A stretch of DNA of 44,936 bases from Selenomonas sp. FOBRC6 (GTDB lineage: Bacteria > Bacillota > Negativicutes > Selenomonadales > Selenomonadaceae), in assembly GCF_000286455.1 (NCBI RefSeq), contig NZ_ALKG01000036.1, forward strand, positions 1-44,936, in the 5' to 3' direction. A program made the translations under genes and the position numbers. The notes below the pieces were generated by a model. The model was not told where the DNA came from. It did not search any database and saw only the letters and a list, made by a program, of their open reading frames with translations. How positions within the stretch are numbered: the first letter of the stretch is position 1; each line of letters opens with the position of its first letter. Below, piece by piece: positions 1-8,982 of the stretch.

Positions 1-2
1 CG

Positions 3-3000
3 GATCTGCATCTCTTCCTCTGGATGGGGACGGGGCTGGACAATGCCTTTTTGAAAAAGGCTTCGCACTTCCTTCAGCAGCGCCGCATTCCGCATCTGAT
101 CGTCGTGGACAATGCAGAGCATGATAAGGTGAGCTGCGGCTTCTCCGAGGAGCAGATTCAGACGGCATGGGCGTATTTTCGCTATGACGGCGAGGAGAAT
201 ATGCGGAACCTCTTCCTCTGGCTCGGCGCTGAGTTCGGACGTCTCCCTGTGCATGCGGAGCCGCCAGCTGCGCTCGCATGGAACGGCATCTATCATCCGG
301 ACTGGATGGGTGACCCCGAGGATGCGGCGGGCTATCTCGCCGCGCACTATGATGCGGAGCGCCCGACCGTCGGCGTGATCTTCTACCGTTCGGAGTGGAT
401 TACGGGGGATTTTACCTATCATGCGGCACTCGTGCGCGCCATCGAGGCGGCGGGGATGAATGCAATCGTCGTCTTCTCGAACTCGTATCGGGACGAGCGC
501 GTGGAGTCTCCGACGCTGATGGAGGCGATCGAGAAATATTTCTGCCCACGCGGGCAGTGCATTGTCGACGTGATCGTCAGCACGATGAAGTTCTCCATCA
601 AGGCAGGTGGTACGCGCATCGAGGATCTCTGCGAACTCGGTGTCCCCATACTCGAGGCGTATACGGTGCTCGCGCCGAAGGAGGAGTGGGAGCGCTCTCC
701 CGCAGGGCTCGACCCGATGGAGGTCTCGATGAGCGTCGCAATGCCCGAGTTCGACGGCGTGATTCACGCAGTCCCGCTTGCGGCGAAGGTGCGCGACGAG
801 AGCGGAGAGGTCTGTTATGTCTCGCTTGAGGAGCGCATGGCACGGATTGCGGCAAAGGCGCGGAAATGGGCGGCGCTGCGCCGAAAATCGAATGCGGAGA
901 AGAAAATCGCCGTCGTCTTTCATAACTATCCGCTGACGAATGCGAACATCGGCAGCGCGGCGGGGCTCGACTCGCCCGAGAGCGTGCTCCGCCTGCTGAC
1001 GGCGATGCGGGCGGCGGGCTATGTGATCGACGAGATTCCCGAGAGCAGCAAGGCTTTTATGAAGCTGCTGACGGATCACGCGACGAACGACCGCCGCTTT
1101 ATGAGTGCACAGCAGGCAAGAGATGCCGACGGACATCTGACGGCGGAGCAGTATCGCGCATTTTTCAAAGAGCTGCCCGACAGGGTGCGCGCACAGCTCG
1201 AAAAGGACTGGGGGGATGCGCCCGGCGATGTATTCAACTACGACGGAACGCTCCTCATCCCCGGCACGCTGAACGGCAATCTCTTCATCACGGTGCAGCC
1301 GCCGCGCGGCTTCGGCGAAGACCCCGGCAAGCTCCTCCACTCGCCTGATGCTGCGCCCACGCATCACTATATCGGGTACTATCACTGGCTGCGCGATATC
1401 TGGCGGGCGGACGCTGTCATCCACGTCGGGACGCATGGCTCTCTCGAGTGGCTGCCGGGCAAGGGGACGGGGCTCTCGAATGCGTGCTATCCCGATGTGT
1501 CGCTTGGCGATCTGCCCGACATCTATCCCTACTGGATCACGATTGTCGGGGAGGGGATTCAGGCAAAGCGGCGCGGGGCGGCGTGCCTCATCAGCCACCT
1601 CTCGCCGCCGATGGAGCTGGCGGGCGGCTTTGAGGAACTCGGGGAGCTGGAACAGGCGCTTGATGAGTACGTCCACTTCCGCGCGTCCCAGCCCGACAAT
1701 ATCGAGGCGGCAGAGACACTTGTGCGCGAGAAGGCGGCCGCCTGTCATTTCGAGGACGAGATCGAGGAAGGGAAGGACTTCTCCGATTACGCTGCCACGC
1801 TTCACAACTATGTGACGGACATCAAGAACATGCAGATCCGCACGGGTCTGCACATCCTCGGACGTGCGCCCGAGGGCGAGCGCCTCATCAACTTCGTGTG
1901 CGCGCTCGTTCGCATGGAGCACGGCGGGGAGGCCTCGCTCGTGCGCCTCATCGCTGCACAGGCGGGCTATGACTATGAGGAGCTGCTGACGCACAGCGAG
2001 CGCATGACGGCGGACGGCATGACCTACGGAAGGAAGCTCGATGCGGTCGAATCGGAGATGCGGGCGATCATTGCCTTTCTAGCGGAGCGAGACTATACGG
2101 CGGAGGCTGCGGAGGCGGCGATGGCGCTGCCCGTTATCGCTGCTGCTCCGGCGGAGAGCCGTGCGGCGTTTTCGCATGCGCTGCGTGAGATTACAGAGAA
2201 CATCGTTCCACGTCTGCAGAAAACGGAGCAGGAGATCACGGGAACGCTGCGCGCGCTCACAGGCAAGTACATCGAGCCGAGCCCTGCGGGTGCACCAACC
2301 ACAAACGGCACCGACGTGCTGCCGACGGGGCGGAATTTCTACGGGCTTGACCCGCGTTGCATGCCGACACCTGCCGCATGGGAGTATGGACGGCAGCTGG
2401 GCGACGCCCTCATCGAGCAGTATATCAGCGACGAGGGGCGTTACCCCGAGGCGGTCGGCATCGTCTTCTGGGCGGGCTCGAATATGCGCAGTCACGGGCA
2501 GTGCATCGCCGAGCTCTTCTATCTCATGGGCGTGCGCCCCGTCTGGCGTCGTCCCTCGCAGCGCGTCGCGGGGCTCGAGATCATCCCGCTCGCAGAGCTG
2601 AAACACCCGCGTATCGACGTGACGGCACGTATCAGCGGGCTGTTCCGCGATGCTGTTCCGAATGCCGTGCATTGGGTCGATGAGGCGGTGCGCATGGTGC
2701 GCGATCTCGACGAGAGCGATGAGGAGAACTATGTGCGCAAGCACGTTCTTGCAGATGCCACATGGCTCGAGGAGCAGGGCGAGGCACGGGAGAGTGCGTG
2801 GGCGCGTGCCTCCGTGCGCATCTTTGGCGATCCGCCGGGTGCATACGGTGCGGGCATCGGCGATCTCCTCGAGTCAAAGGCATGGAAGACGCTGGATGAT
2901 CTGGCGGCGGTCTATACGCGCTTTTCCGGCACGGCATACGGCGGCGACGGCCTCGCGCGCGGCTACGATCCCGAGGTTTTTCAGCGGCGGATGTCGGGGC

Positions 3001-3548
3001 TCGATGTCACGGTGAAGAACGAGGACACGCGCGAGACGCATATGTTCAGCTCGGACGACTACAACGCGTACCACGGCGGCATGATTGCAACCGTGCGAGC
3101 GCTGACGGGCAAGGCGCCGCGCTCCTACACGGGCGACTCGAGTGATCGTCAGCGCATTGTGCTGCGCAGCGTGGACGAGGAGGCGGCGCGCCTCTTTCGT
3201 GGAGAGGCAATGAATCCGAAGTTCATCGAGGGGATGAAGTCGCACGGCTACAAGGGTGCCTCTGACCTCGCGAACTACCTCGCGCACAGCTATCAATGGG
3301 ACGCGACAAGCGCCGTGATGAAGGACTGGATGTACGAGGGCTATGCACGCAAATACGTGCTCGACGCGGGGATGCAGGAGTGGATGCAGGATGTCAATCC
3401 GTGGGCGCTTCACCGCATGGCGGAGACTCTGCTCGAGGCGCAGCAGCGCGGGTTGTGGAATGCCTCCGAGGAAACGCTCGCGGAGCTGCGCAGCCTCTAT
3501 CTCTCCATCGAAGGCGATCTCGAAGAACGGGCGGAGGGCGCACAATGA
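3..3548 (+). CDS. CobN/BchH-family tetrapyrrole metal-chelatase large subunit (5' end outside window)
   Basis: The reading frame is open to the left window edge, seven codons before the first in-frame ATG at 24, so the N-terminus is probably missing. The remaining protein of about 1,180 residues has the CobN/magnesium-chelatase H architecture. The family hallmark VGTHGSLEWLPGKGTG is encoded near 1420-1470, and LIPGTLNGNLFITVQPPRG lies before it. The family handles cobalt (CobN), magnesium (BchH/ChlH) or, as HmuS in Bacteroidota heme operons, is linked to heme iron removal. No ChlI/ChlD- or CobS/CobT-like ATPase partner is in the window, which favours an HmuS-like stand-alone role, though partners could lie elsewhere. 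It overlaps the next gene by 4 nt (ATGA), so it is translationally coupled to a binding lipoprotein and the nitrogenase-like genes. Family assignment is firm; metal and direction of reaction are not known. Confidence 0.9.
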   Translation, partial: DLHLFLWMGTGLDNAFLKKASHFLQQRRIPHLIVVDNAEHDKVSCGFSEEQIQTAWAYFRYDGEENMRNLFLWLGAEFGRLPVHAEPPAALAWNGIYHPDWMGDPEDAAGYLAAHYDAERPTVGVIFYRSEWITGDFTYHAALVRAIEAAGMNAIVVFSNSYRDERVESPTLMEAIEKYFCPRGQCIVDVIVSTMKFSIKAGGTRIEDLCELGVPILEAYTVLAPKEEWERSPAGLDPMEVSMSVAMPEFDGVIHAVPLAAKVRDESGEVCYVSLEERMARIAAKARKWAALRRKSNAEKKIAVVFHNYPLTNANIGSAAGLDSPESVLRLLTAMRAAGYVIDEIPESSKAFMKLLTDHATNDRRFMSAQQARDADGHLTAEQYRAFFKELPDRVRAQLEKDWGDAPGDVFNYDGTLLIPGTLNGNLFITVQPPRGFGEDPGKLLHSPDAAPTHHYIGYYHWLRDIWRADAVIHVGTHGSLEWLPGKGTGLSNACYPDVSLGDLPDIYPYWITIVGEGIQAKRRGAACLISHLSPPMELAGGFEELGELEQALDEYVHFRASQPDNIEAAETLVREKAAACHFEDEIEEGKDFSDYAATLHNYVTDIKNMQIRTGLHILGRAPEGERLINFVCALVRMEHGGEASLVRLIAAQAGYDYEELLTHSERMTADGMTYGRKLDAVESEMRAIIAFLAERDYTAEAAEAAMALPVIAAAPAESRAAFSHALREITENIVPRLQKTEQEITGTLRALTGKYIEPSPAGAPTTNGTDVLPTGRNFYGLDPRCMPTPAAWEYGRQLGDALIEQYISDEGRYPEAVGIVFWAGSNMRSHGQCIAELFYLMGVRPVWRRPSQRVAGLEIIPLAELKHPRIDVTARISGLFRDAVPNAVHWVDEAVRMVRDLDESDEENYVRKHVLADATWLEEQGEARESAWARASVRIFGDPPGAYGAGIGDLLESKAWKTLDDLAAVYTRFSGTAYGGDGLARGYDPEVFQRRMSGLDVTVKNEDTRETHMFSSDDYNAYHGGMIATVRALTGKAPRSYTGDSSDRQRIVLRSVDEEAARLFRGEAMNPKFIEGMKSHGYKGASDLANYLAHSYQWDATSAVMKDWMYEGYARKYVLDAGMQEWMQDVNPWALHRMAETLLEAQQRGLWNASEETLAELRSLYLSIEGDLEERAEGAQ

Positions 3549-4531
3549 AGATAAACACGATATGCACCGCTTTTCTTGCGGCGCTCCTTTCCATCCTGCT
3601 TCTCAGCGGCTGCATTGACCTCTCCCGGAATCAGGCGGGCGGCTACGAGGTCACGGATGTGGAGGGCACGGTCGTCAAAATCCCGCACAAGCCGCAGCGC
3701 ATCCTGACGGTCAGTGCAGGCACGGACGAGCTGATGCTCGGCCTCGTCGAGCCGGAGCGCATGGCTGCGATCAATGAGTCGCTCGCCGATACGGAGCATA
3801 CGAATATCCCGTGGGTGCGCGAAAGGATTCCGACGGTCATCGTCCGCAGCCCGTCCGTCGAGCAGATTGCAGCGCTGCGTCCCGATCTTGTCGTCGTGAC
3901 GCCGTGGATGCCGCGCGAGAACATTGACGCGATCCGCGAGCTGAACGTGCCCGTTCTCGTCTGCAAGTCCGCTGCGACGATGGAGGATATTCACGGCAAC
4001 ATTCGCCTCTTTGCGGCAGCGGTCGGAGAACCCGAGCGCGGGGAGAAGCTCATCGGCATGATGGAGGAAAAGCTCGCGGAGATTCGGGCAAAGGTGGCGG
4101 ATGTGCCCGAGGAGAAGAAGCACAAGAGCATTGCGCTCATCTCAATCATGGTGAACTACGGCGGCGCGGGCTGCACATTCGACGAGCTCTGCCGCTACAC
4201 GGATTCGATCAATGCCAAGGCTGCGGCGGGCAACCGCATGGGGCAGGAGATGACGAAGGAGCAGCTCGTCGCGGCGAATCCGGACTACCTCTTTTTCCCG
4301 AGCTACGAGGACGGGGCGACGAACGAGGAGAACTACGGACGGCAGTATCTTGAGGACCCCTCGCTCGCGCAGATGGCTGCCGTGCGGGAGCGGCAGATCG
4401 GGCATCCGTGGGCGCGCTACGTCTACAATCTCTCGCAGAACATTGTGTATGGTATTCAGGAGACGGCGTGGATTCTCTACGGCGACGCGTTTCGGCAGTC
4501 GCGGCACGAGTTCCTCACCGCCGTGGAATAA
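3545..4531 (+). CDS. ABC-transporter substrate-binding lipoprotein, Fe-siderophore/heme/B12 class (copy 1)
   Basis: The 328-residue product starts at the ATG overlapping the upstream stop. It has a lipoprotein signal (hydrophobic segment ending LLLSGC, lipidated Cys about residue 21) and the helical-backbone binding-protein fold, with the typical opening VTDVEGTVVKIPHKPQRIL and the segment ALRPDLVVVTPW. This class delivers metal chelates, heme or cobalamin to FecCD-type permeases. It is clearly paralogous to the lipoprotein at 7980-8963; both share GLVEPERMAA, GEPERG and MTKEQLV. No permease gene is adjacent, so it either shares the permease at 9834 or acts as an accessory ligand carrier. It lies 9 nt before the NifH-like gene. 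The true ligand cannot be read from sequence. Confidence 0.88.
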   Translation: MKINTICTAFLAALLSILLLSGCIDLSRNQAGGYEVTDVEGTVVKIPHKPQRILTVSAGTDELMLGLVEPERMAAINESLADTEHTNIPWVRERIPTVIVRSPSVEQIAALRPDLVVVTPWMPRENIDAIRELNVPVLVCKSAATMEDIHGNIRLFAAAVGEPERGEKLIGMMEEKLAEIRAKVADVPEEKKHKSIALISIMVNYGGAGCTFDELCRYTDSINAKAAAGNRMGQEMTKEQLVAANPDYLFFPSYEDGATNEENYGRQYLEDPSLAQMAAVRERQIGHPWARYVYNLSQNIVYGIQETAWILYGDAFRQSRHEFLTAVE

Positions 4532-4540
4532 GGTGATACA

Positions 4541-5353
4541 ATGAAGAAAATTGCGTTCTACGGCAAGGGCGGCATCGGCAAGTCCACCACGGCGGCGAAT
4601 GTGTCCGCCGCATTCTCGCGCATGGGGCGGCGCGTCTGTCAGATCGGCTGCGATCCGAAGAACGACTCGACGCGGCTCCTGCTCGGGCGCATTGCGCCCT
4701 CCACGATCCTCGACCTTGAGCGCGAGAAAAAGGGGGCGGGGCTTACCTTGGACGACCTCGTGCACGAGGGATGGAACGGCATCCGCTGCATCGAGGCGGG
4801 CGGCCCCGATCCGGGTGTCGGCTGTGCGGGGCGCGGCATCATCGTGGCACTCGAGCGGCTGAAGGCACTGCACGCCTTTGACGATCTCGATGTCGTGCTC
4901 TACGATGTCCTCGGTGATGTGGTCTGCGGCGGCTTTGCCGTACCGATCCGCGAGGGCTATGCCTCGGAGATCTACATTGTCTCCTCAGGGGAGCTCATGT
5001 CACTCTATGCGGCGAACAATATCGCAAAGGGCGTGCAGCGCTTTGCTGCGCGCGGGGCGGTGAAGCTCGGCGGCATCATCGGCAACGGGCGGGACGTGTT
5101 GCGCGAGCAGGAACTCCTCACCGCCTTTGCCGCGCGCATTGGCACGCAGCTCATCGCCTATATTCCGCGTTCGCGCAGCGTGCACGAGGCGGAGATTCAT
5201 CGGCAGACGCTTATCGCCTACGCGCCGGAGTCGGAACAGGCGCAGCACTATGTCGCGCTCGCACAGGCAATCGATACGAATGAGATGCTGACCGTGCCGA
5301 CGCCGATGGAGTTCGAGGAGCTCGAGGAACTGGTGGAGCGCTATGGGAATTGA
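4541..5353 (+). CDS. NifH/BchL-like ATP-dependent iron protein (nitrogenase-superfamily reductase)
   Basis: This 270-residue protein has every hallmark of a NifH-type [4Fe-4S] electron donor: the P-loop GKGGIGKST at residues 8-16, switch I region [10 protein letters not shown] at 36-45, the first cluster cysteine in GCAGRG (C95) and the second in switch [13 protein letters not shown] (C129). Such homodimers bind one cluster between subunits and pass electrons, driven by MgATP, to a NifDK/BchNB-type partner. Two such partner genes follow immediately, the first overlapping by 11 nt. It is shorter than nitrogenase NifH (about 290 residues) and is surrounded by tetrapyrrole-type genes rather than nif genes, so a role in nitrogen fixation is unlikely. 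A BchL, CfbC or unnamed group is more plausible; phylogeny would decide. Confidence 0.93.
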   Translation: MKKIAFYGKGGIGKSTTAANVSAAFSRMGRRVCQIGCDPKNDSTRLLLGRIAPSTILDLEREKKGAGLTLDDLVHEGWNGIRCIEAGGPDPGVGCAGRGIIVALERLKALHAFDDLDVVLYDVLGDVVCGGFAVPIREGYASEIYIVSSGELMSLYAANNIAKGVQRFAARGAVKLGGIIGNGRDVLREQELLTAFAARIGTQLIAYIPRSRSVHEAEIHRQTLIAYAPESEQAQHYVALAQAIDTNEMLTVPTPMEFEELEELVERYGN

Positions 5354-6647
5354 GGTTAAGCGCGTCGGCATACGCCGCACAAACTGCAGCTGCAGCATGC
5401 CGGGCGTCTGGCGCGCGCTGTCCTTTGTGCGCGGCGCTGTCGTCATCTTCCACAGTCCGCGCCCGTGCGCTCACATCGCACACGGCATGGACGTGAGCAG
5501 CTTTCACCGCCTGACTGCGGCGGGGACATCCGTGCGTCTCTCGCCCGTGCCGCTCCTGACGAGCGGGCTCGGGGAGAGCGAGGCAATCTTCGGCGGGGAG
5601 GAGCGGCTGCGCGAATGCATCCGCTTTGCCGTGGACAAATACCGTCCGCAGGCGGTCTTTATTGCAAACTCCTGCGTCAGCGGCGTGATCGGCGATGATA
5701 CGAAGGCAATTGCCGAGGAGATGGAGGCGGAGCTCGGGCTGCCCATCACGGCGGTGTCGGCGCATGGATTTCTCGACGGCGAGTACTATGCGGGCTATCT
5801 CGATGCCGCGAGGGCGCTTGTCGACCGTTTCATGCAGCCCGCCGAGCGCAGGGAGGGCACGGTTGTCCTGCTTGGTGACTGCGGCGGCGTGCATGGAGCA
5901 TATGTGCGCGAGCTGCGGCGTCTGCTCTCCCTCCTCTCTCTGCGTGTTACGGCACAGTTCCCGTCCTACCTCAGCCTCGATGAGATGCAGGCGGTACCGG
6001 AGGCGGAGCTTATCGTCCTGCTCGGGCGCCGCATGGATGACGAGAAGCAGGCGCAGCTGGCAGAGCTGGCGGAGCATATGCGGGAGCGATTCGGCACACC
6101 GTATCTTGCCGATGTCTATGCGGTCGGAGCGGAGGAGACCATCCGCTGGCTCCGGCGCGTCGGTCAGCTCTGTCACCGTGAGGAAGAAGCGGAACGTGCC
6201 ATCGCAGCGGAGGAGGAAGCCTTTGCCGCCGCCGTGGAAAAGGTACGCACGGAGCTTGCGGGGCGCAGCTGTGCACTGGCGATTGGGCGCGATCTCAGTT
6301 GGTTTCAGCCGGAGATCATCCTGCGCCTCCTCGGAAAGGCTGGTGTCCTTTTGAATGGTGTCGTTCTGCTCGATTGCTTCCTGCCCGAGCGGCGCGCCGT
6401 GATGGAGGAGGAAGTGCGGCGGCAGACGGATGCGCCCGTTTTCTACGAGGGGACTGATGGTGCGGATGAGCTGCTGCATGCGGCGGACTTTGTCCTCACG
6501 ACGCATGAGCTCGTCGATGCAAAGCTGCGCCAGCTCTTTCTCGCGCTCCTGCCCTCGGTTGGCTGGTCGATGGAGCGGCGACTGCTCGATGATATGCGGC
6601 AGATATTGCACCGGCATGAGAGCAGGGGAGGGCTGATCTATGGGTGA
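5343..6647 (+). CDS. NifD/BchN-like nitrogenase component 1 subunit (first)
   Basis: The 434-residue product belongs to the oxidoreductase/nitrogenase component 1 family. It shows the expected cluster-ligand pattern: N-terminal cysteines C15/C17 (NCSCSMPG), C42 in the HSPRPCAH segment and C111 in [11 protein letters not shown], spaced much like NifD C62/C88/C154. The intervening [15 protein letters not shown] matches the conserved family motif before the third cysteine. It should receive electrons from the NifH-like protein and form a heterotetramer with the next product. At about 430 residues it is BchN/BchB-sized, lacking the insertions of true NifD. It overlaps both neighbours (11 nt and 8 nt), which implies tight stoichiometric coupling. 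The substrate is unknown. Confidence 0.88.
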   Translation: MGIEVKRVGIRRTNCSCSMPGVWRALSFVRGAVVIFHSPRPCAHIAHGMDVSSFHRLTAAGTSVRLSPVPLLTSGLGESEAIFGGEERLRECIRFAVDKYRPQAVFIANSCVSGVIGDDTKAIAEEMEAELGLPITAVSAHGFLDGEYYAGYLDAARALVDRFMQPAERREGTVVLLGDCGGVHGAYVRELRRLLSLLSLRVTAQFPSYLSLDEMQAVPEAELIVLLGRRMDDEKQAQLAELAEHMRERFGTPYLADVYAVGAEETIRWLRRVGQLCHREEEAERAIAAEEEAFAAAVEKVRTELAGRSCALAIGRDLSWFQPEIILRLLGKAGVLLNGVVLLDCFLPERRAVMEEEVRRQTDAPVFYEGTDGADELLHAADFVLTTHELVDAKLRQLFLALLPSVGWSMERRLLDDMRQILHRHESRGGLIYG

Positions 6648-7917
6648 GCGGGAAAAATCCTTCGACGATGTCTGCATGTATACCGACACCTGCGCGCTTG
6701 CGGGCGCGTCGGCGTTCTTTGCAGGGATGCGGGATGCCGTCATTGTGGTCAACGGCCCTCTCTGGTGCTATTATTTTGCCATGCGCCACATCGAGCACAG
6801 TCAGAGCACAATCTCGCACCGCATGGCCTGCACGCAGCTCGACAACGACGCGATTGTATTCGGTGCGGAGGAGTATCTGCAGGAAGCACTTGCACCGTAT
6901 GTGGAGCAGCCGCCCGCCCTGCTTGCGATTGTGAGCAGCTGTGCGGCGGGGCTGATTGGCGACGACATCGCGGCGATTGCGCGCGGGGCGGGGCTCGCCT
7001 GTCCCGTTGTCGCGCTCGACAGCAGCGGACTTGCAGGGAGCTTTGCCGACGGCTGGGATAAGGCGGCGCGTGCGGCGCTTCAGACGGTTCCTTTGGAGCG
7101 TACTGCGGCACAATCTCATGCAGTCAATCTGATCGGGATGACGGATGCCTATTACAACGGCGCGAATGACGCGCGTGAGCTTGTGCGGCTCCTTCAAATC
7201 GCAGGCTATACGGTGAATGCTGTTCTCGGCAACGATATGAGTGCGGAAGACTTTCCGCATCTGACACAGGCGGCACTGAACATCGTTGTGCACGGAGAAC
7301 TGGGGCGCGGCAGCGCGCAGCTGCTCGAAGAGATGTACGGTATGCCGTGGATTGCGCCGTTCCCGCCCTATGGGCGTGCGGGCACGCGGCACTGGATGCA
7401 GGAGATTGCAGATGTGTTGCCGTCACCGCACGCCGAGGCGGCGGAGACAGAGATTGACCGCGTCACGCGCGAGGATTTCCTGCGCATCAATGAGTGCAAG
7501 ATGCTCTGGGGAGAGCTCCGCTATGACACGGCTGTCGTACGTGCGCCCGACTTCATGGCATGGGGGCTGGCGCAGGCATTGCGTACGGAGTGGGCAGACG
7601 TCTGCCATCTTGCCGTTGCGGCAGAAGCGGAGCGCGCAGAGGATGTCGCCCGTATCGCGGATGAAATTCTGGGCGAGACGGATGCCCTGCGCATACAGCA
7701 GCTGCTCGGCGGGATGGAAGGAGGACTCCTCCTCGGCAGCAGCAACGAGTCTGCGCACATCAACCCGCAGCGAACGCAGTATCTGCCTGTCTCCTATCCC
7801 GCACAAGACTTCCTGCGTCTGACAGACAGTCCCTTTATGGGGCTGCGCGGCGCGCGCCACATTGAGGAGCAGCTGTGGAACGGAAATATTCTGCGTCGAA
7901 AAATCTTGCTTTCATAG
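6640..7917 (+). CDS. NifK/BchB-like nitrogenase component 1 subunit (second)
   Basis: This 425-residue protein is a second, divergent component 1 homologue. Candidate cluster ligands are C12/C18, C43 (NGPLWCYYF) and C101 (VSSCAAGLIGDD); CTQLDNDAIVFGAEEYL at 64-80 matches the conserved motif between the second and third cysteines. Its start overlaps the preceding stop by 8 nt and follows a strong AGGGGAGG site. Together with the preceding gene it gives the H + D + K composition of dark-operative protochlorophyllide reductase or chlorophyllide reductase, unlike CfbD in F430 synthesis, which uses a single D-type subunit. The nitrogenase cofactor-assembly genes are absent. It is the last gene before a 62-nt gap carrying a new promoter. 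Confidence 0.86.
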   Translation: MGEREKSFDDVCMYTDTCALAGASAFFAGMRDAVIVVNGPLWCYYFAMRHIEHSQSTISHRMACTQLDNDAIVFGAEEYLQEALAPYVEQPPALLAIVSSCAAGLIGDDIAAIARGAGLACPVVALDSSGLAGSFADGWDKAARAALQTVPLERTAAQSHAVNLIGMTDAYYNGANDARELVRLLQIAGYTVNAVLGNDMSAEDFPHLTQAALNIVVHGELGRGSAQLLEEMYGMPWIAPFPPYGRAGTRHWMQEIADVLPSPHAEAAETEIDRVTREDFLRINECKMLWGELRYDTAVVRAPDFMAWGLAQALRTEWADVCHLAVAAEAERAEDVARIADEILGETDALRIQQLLGGMEGGLLLGSSNESAHINPQRTQYLPVSYPAQDFLRLTDSPFMGLRGARHIEEQLWNGNILRRKILLS

Positions 7918-7941
7918 AGTTCGTCATCAATCATTTTGTGA

Positions 7942-7947
7942 TATAAT
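7942..7947 (+). promoter_or_regulatory. Extended -10 promoter with overlapping palindrome, second uptake module
   Basis: TATAAT at 7942-7947 is preceded by TGA, giving an extended -10; the -35 region (7919-7924) is poor. A palindrome TTTG-TGA-TATA-ATT-CAAA spans 7937-7954 and covers the -10, a position suited to a repressor. An SD (AAGGA, 7966-7970) lies 9 nt before the GTG start at 7980. Confidence 0.6.
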
Positions 7948-7979
7948 TCAAAGATGATTAATGGAAAGGAAGAACGCTC

Positions 7980-8963
7980 GTGATTCAGAAAAGAATTGCC
8001 CTGCTTTTCCTCTGCGTGCTCTGCGCCGTCCTCACCGCCTGCGGCGCACCAAATGCCGCAGAGGAAAAACCTGCGGCATACACGGTCACGGACATCGAGG
8101 GTACCGAGGTCGCCTTCCCTGCGCCGCCGAAGCGTATCATCACGCTCTCGATGAGCACGGATGAGACGATGCTCGGGCTCGTCGAGCCGGAGCGCATGGC
8201 GGCGGTCAATACGCTGCTTGATGACCCCGTGAGCTCGAATGTGACGGGGCTCGTCAAGGCAATCCCGCAGCGCATCGGAAACCCAAACGTGGAGGAGATC
8301 ATGGCGCTGCAGCCCGACCTCGTCGTCGTTCCGGACTGGGGCGACCTCACGATGGTGCCGTCCCTGCGCGAGGCGGGGCTGAAGGTCATCGTCTGCAAGG
8401 GCGCCCGGAATCTCACGGAGATTCGCGAGACAGTCACGCTCCTCGCAGCGGCGGCAGGGGAACCGGAGCGCGGGCAGAAGCTGCTCTCCATGATGGATGC
8501 AAAGCTCGTGGAGATTCAGAAAAAAGTGGAGAAGATTCCGCAGACAGAGCGCAAGACGGTCGTCCTCATCTCGCTTATGGGCGGCTACGGAGGACTTGGC
8601 AGCAGCTTTGATGAGGCGTGCCGCTATGCGGGTGTTGTCAACGGGCGTGCGGAGCTCGGCATCCGCGATTTTCAGGTGATGACGAAGGAACAGCTCGTGC
8701 AGATCGACCCCGACATCCTCTTTCTGCCGACGTACAACGATCACGGGAACTATGATGTTGCGGCATTCCGCAGGGAGTATCTGGACGATCCGTCCCTGCA
8801 GACGATGAAGGCAATCCGCACGAAGGCGTTCGCCGAGCCGTTCGAGGGTTATATCTACAACTGCTCACAGGACTTTGTCTTCGGTGTTCAGGAGATTGCC
8901 TACCGTGTCTACGGAGACGCATTCAAGCAGTCCGAGGATGAGCATCTTTCGGCAGTCAAGTGA
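7980..8963 (+). CDS. ABC-transporter substrate-binding lipoprotein, Fe-siderophore/heme/B12 class (copy 2)
   Basis: A GTG-initiated 327-residue lipoprotein with signal sequence ending LTAC (lipidated Cys about residue 21), then the domain start YTVTDIEGTEVAFPAPPKR and QPDLVVVPDW typical of periplasmic metal-chelate/heme/cobalamin binding proteins. It is a paralogue of the product at 3545-4531 along its full length. It is directly followed by its ATPase (gap 19 nt) and permease, so this copy is the likely cognate receptor for the importer. Expression probably starts at the extended -10 promoter at 7942, with possible readthrough from the chelatase/nitrogenase-like genes. Confidence 0.9.
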   Translation: MIQKRIALLFLCVLCAVLTACGAPNAAEEKPAAYTVTDIEGTEVAFPAPPKRIITLSMSTDETMLGLVEPERMAAVNTLLDDPVSSNVTGLVKAIPQRIGNPNVEEIMALQPDLVVVPDWGDLTMVPSLREAGLKVIVCKGARNLTEIRETVTLLAAAAGEPERGQKLLSMMDAKLVEIQKKVEKIPQTERKTVVLISLMGGYGGLGSSFDEACRYAGVVNGRAELGIRDFQVMTKEQLVQIDPDILFLPTYNDHGNYDVAAFRREYLDDPSLQTMKAIRTKAFAEPFEGYIYNCSQDFVFGVQEIAYRVYGDAFKQSEDEHLSAVK

Positions 8964-8982
8964 TGAAGAGGGGAGGTTCCAT

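Noticed and set aside
2079-2744. Long minus-strand open frame inside the CobN-like gene
   Set aside because: Shadow of a GC-rich coding strand with no recognisable protein and no SD.
5211-6752. A 513-codon minus-strand frame opposite the nifH/nifD-like genes
   Set aside because: Low-complexity Arg/His/Ala-rich translation without domains; the plus-strand genes carry clear family motifs.
4541-7917. A true nitrogen-fixing nitrogenase
   Set aside because: Subunits are BchNB-sized and no nifB, E, N or V accompanies them; the neighbours are chelatase and uptake genes.
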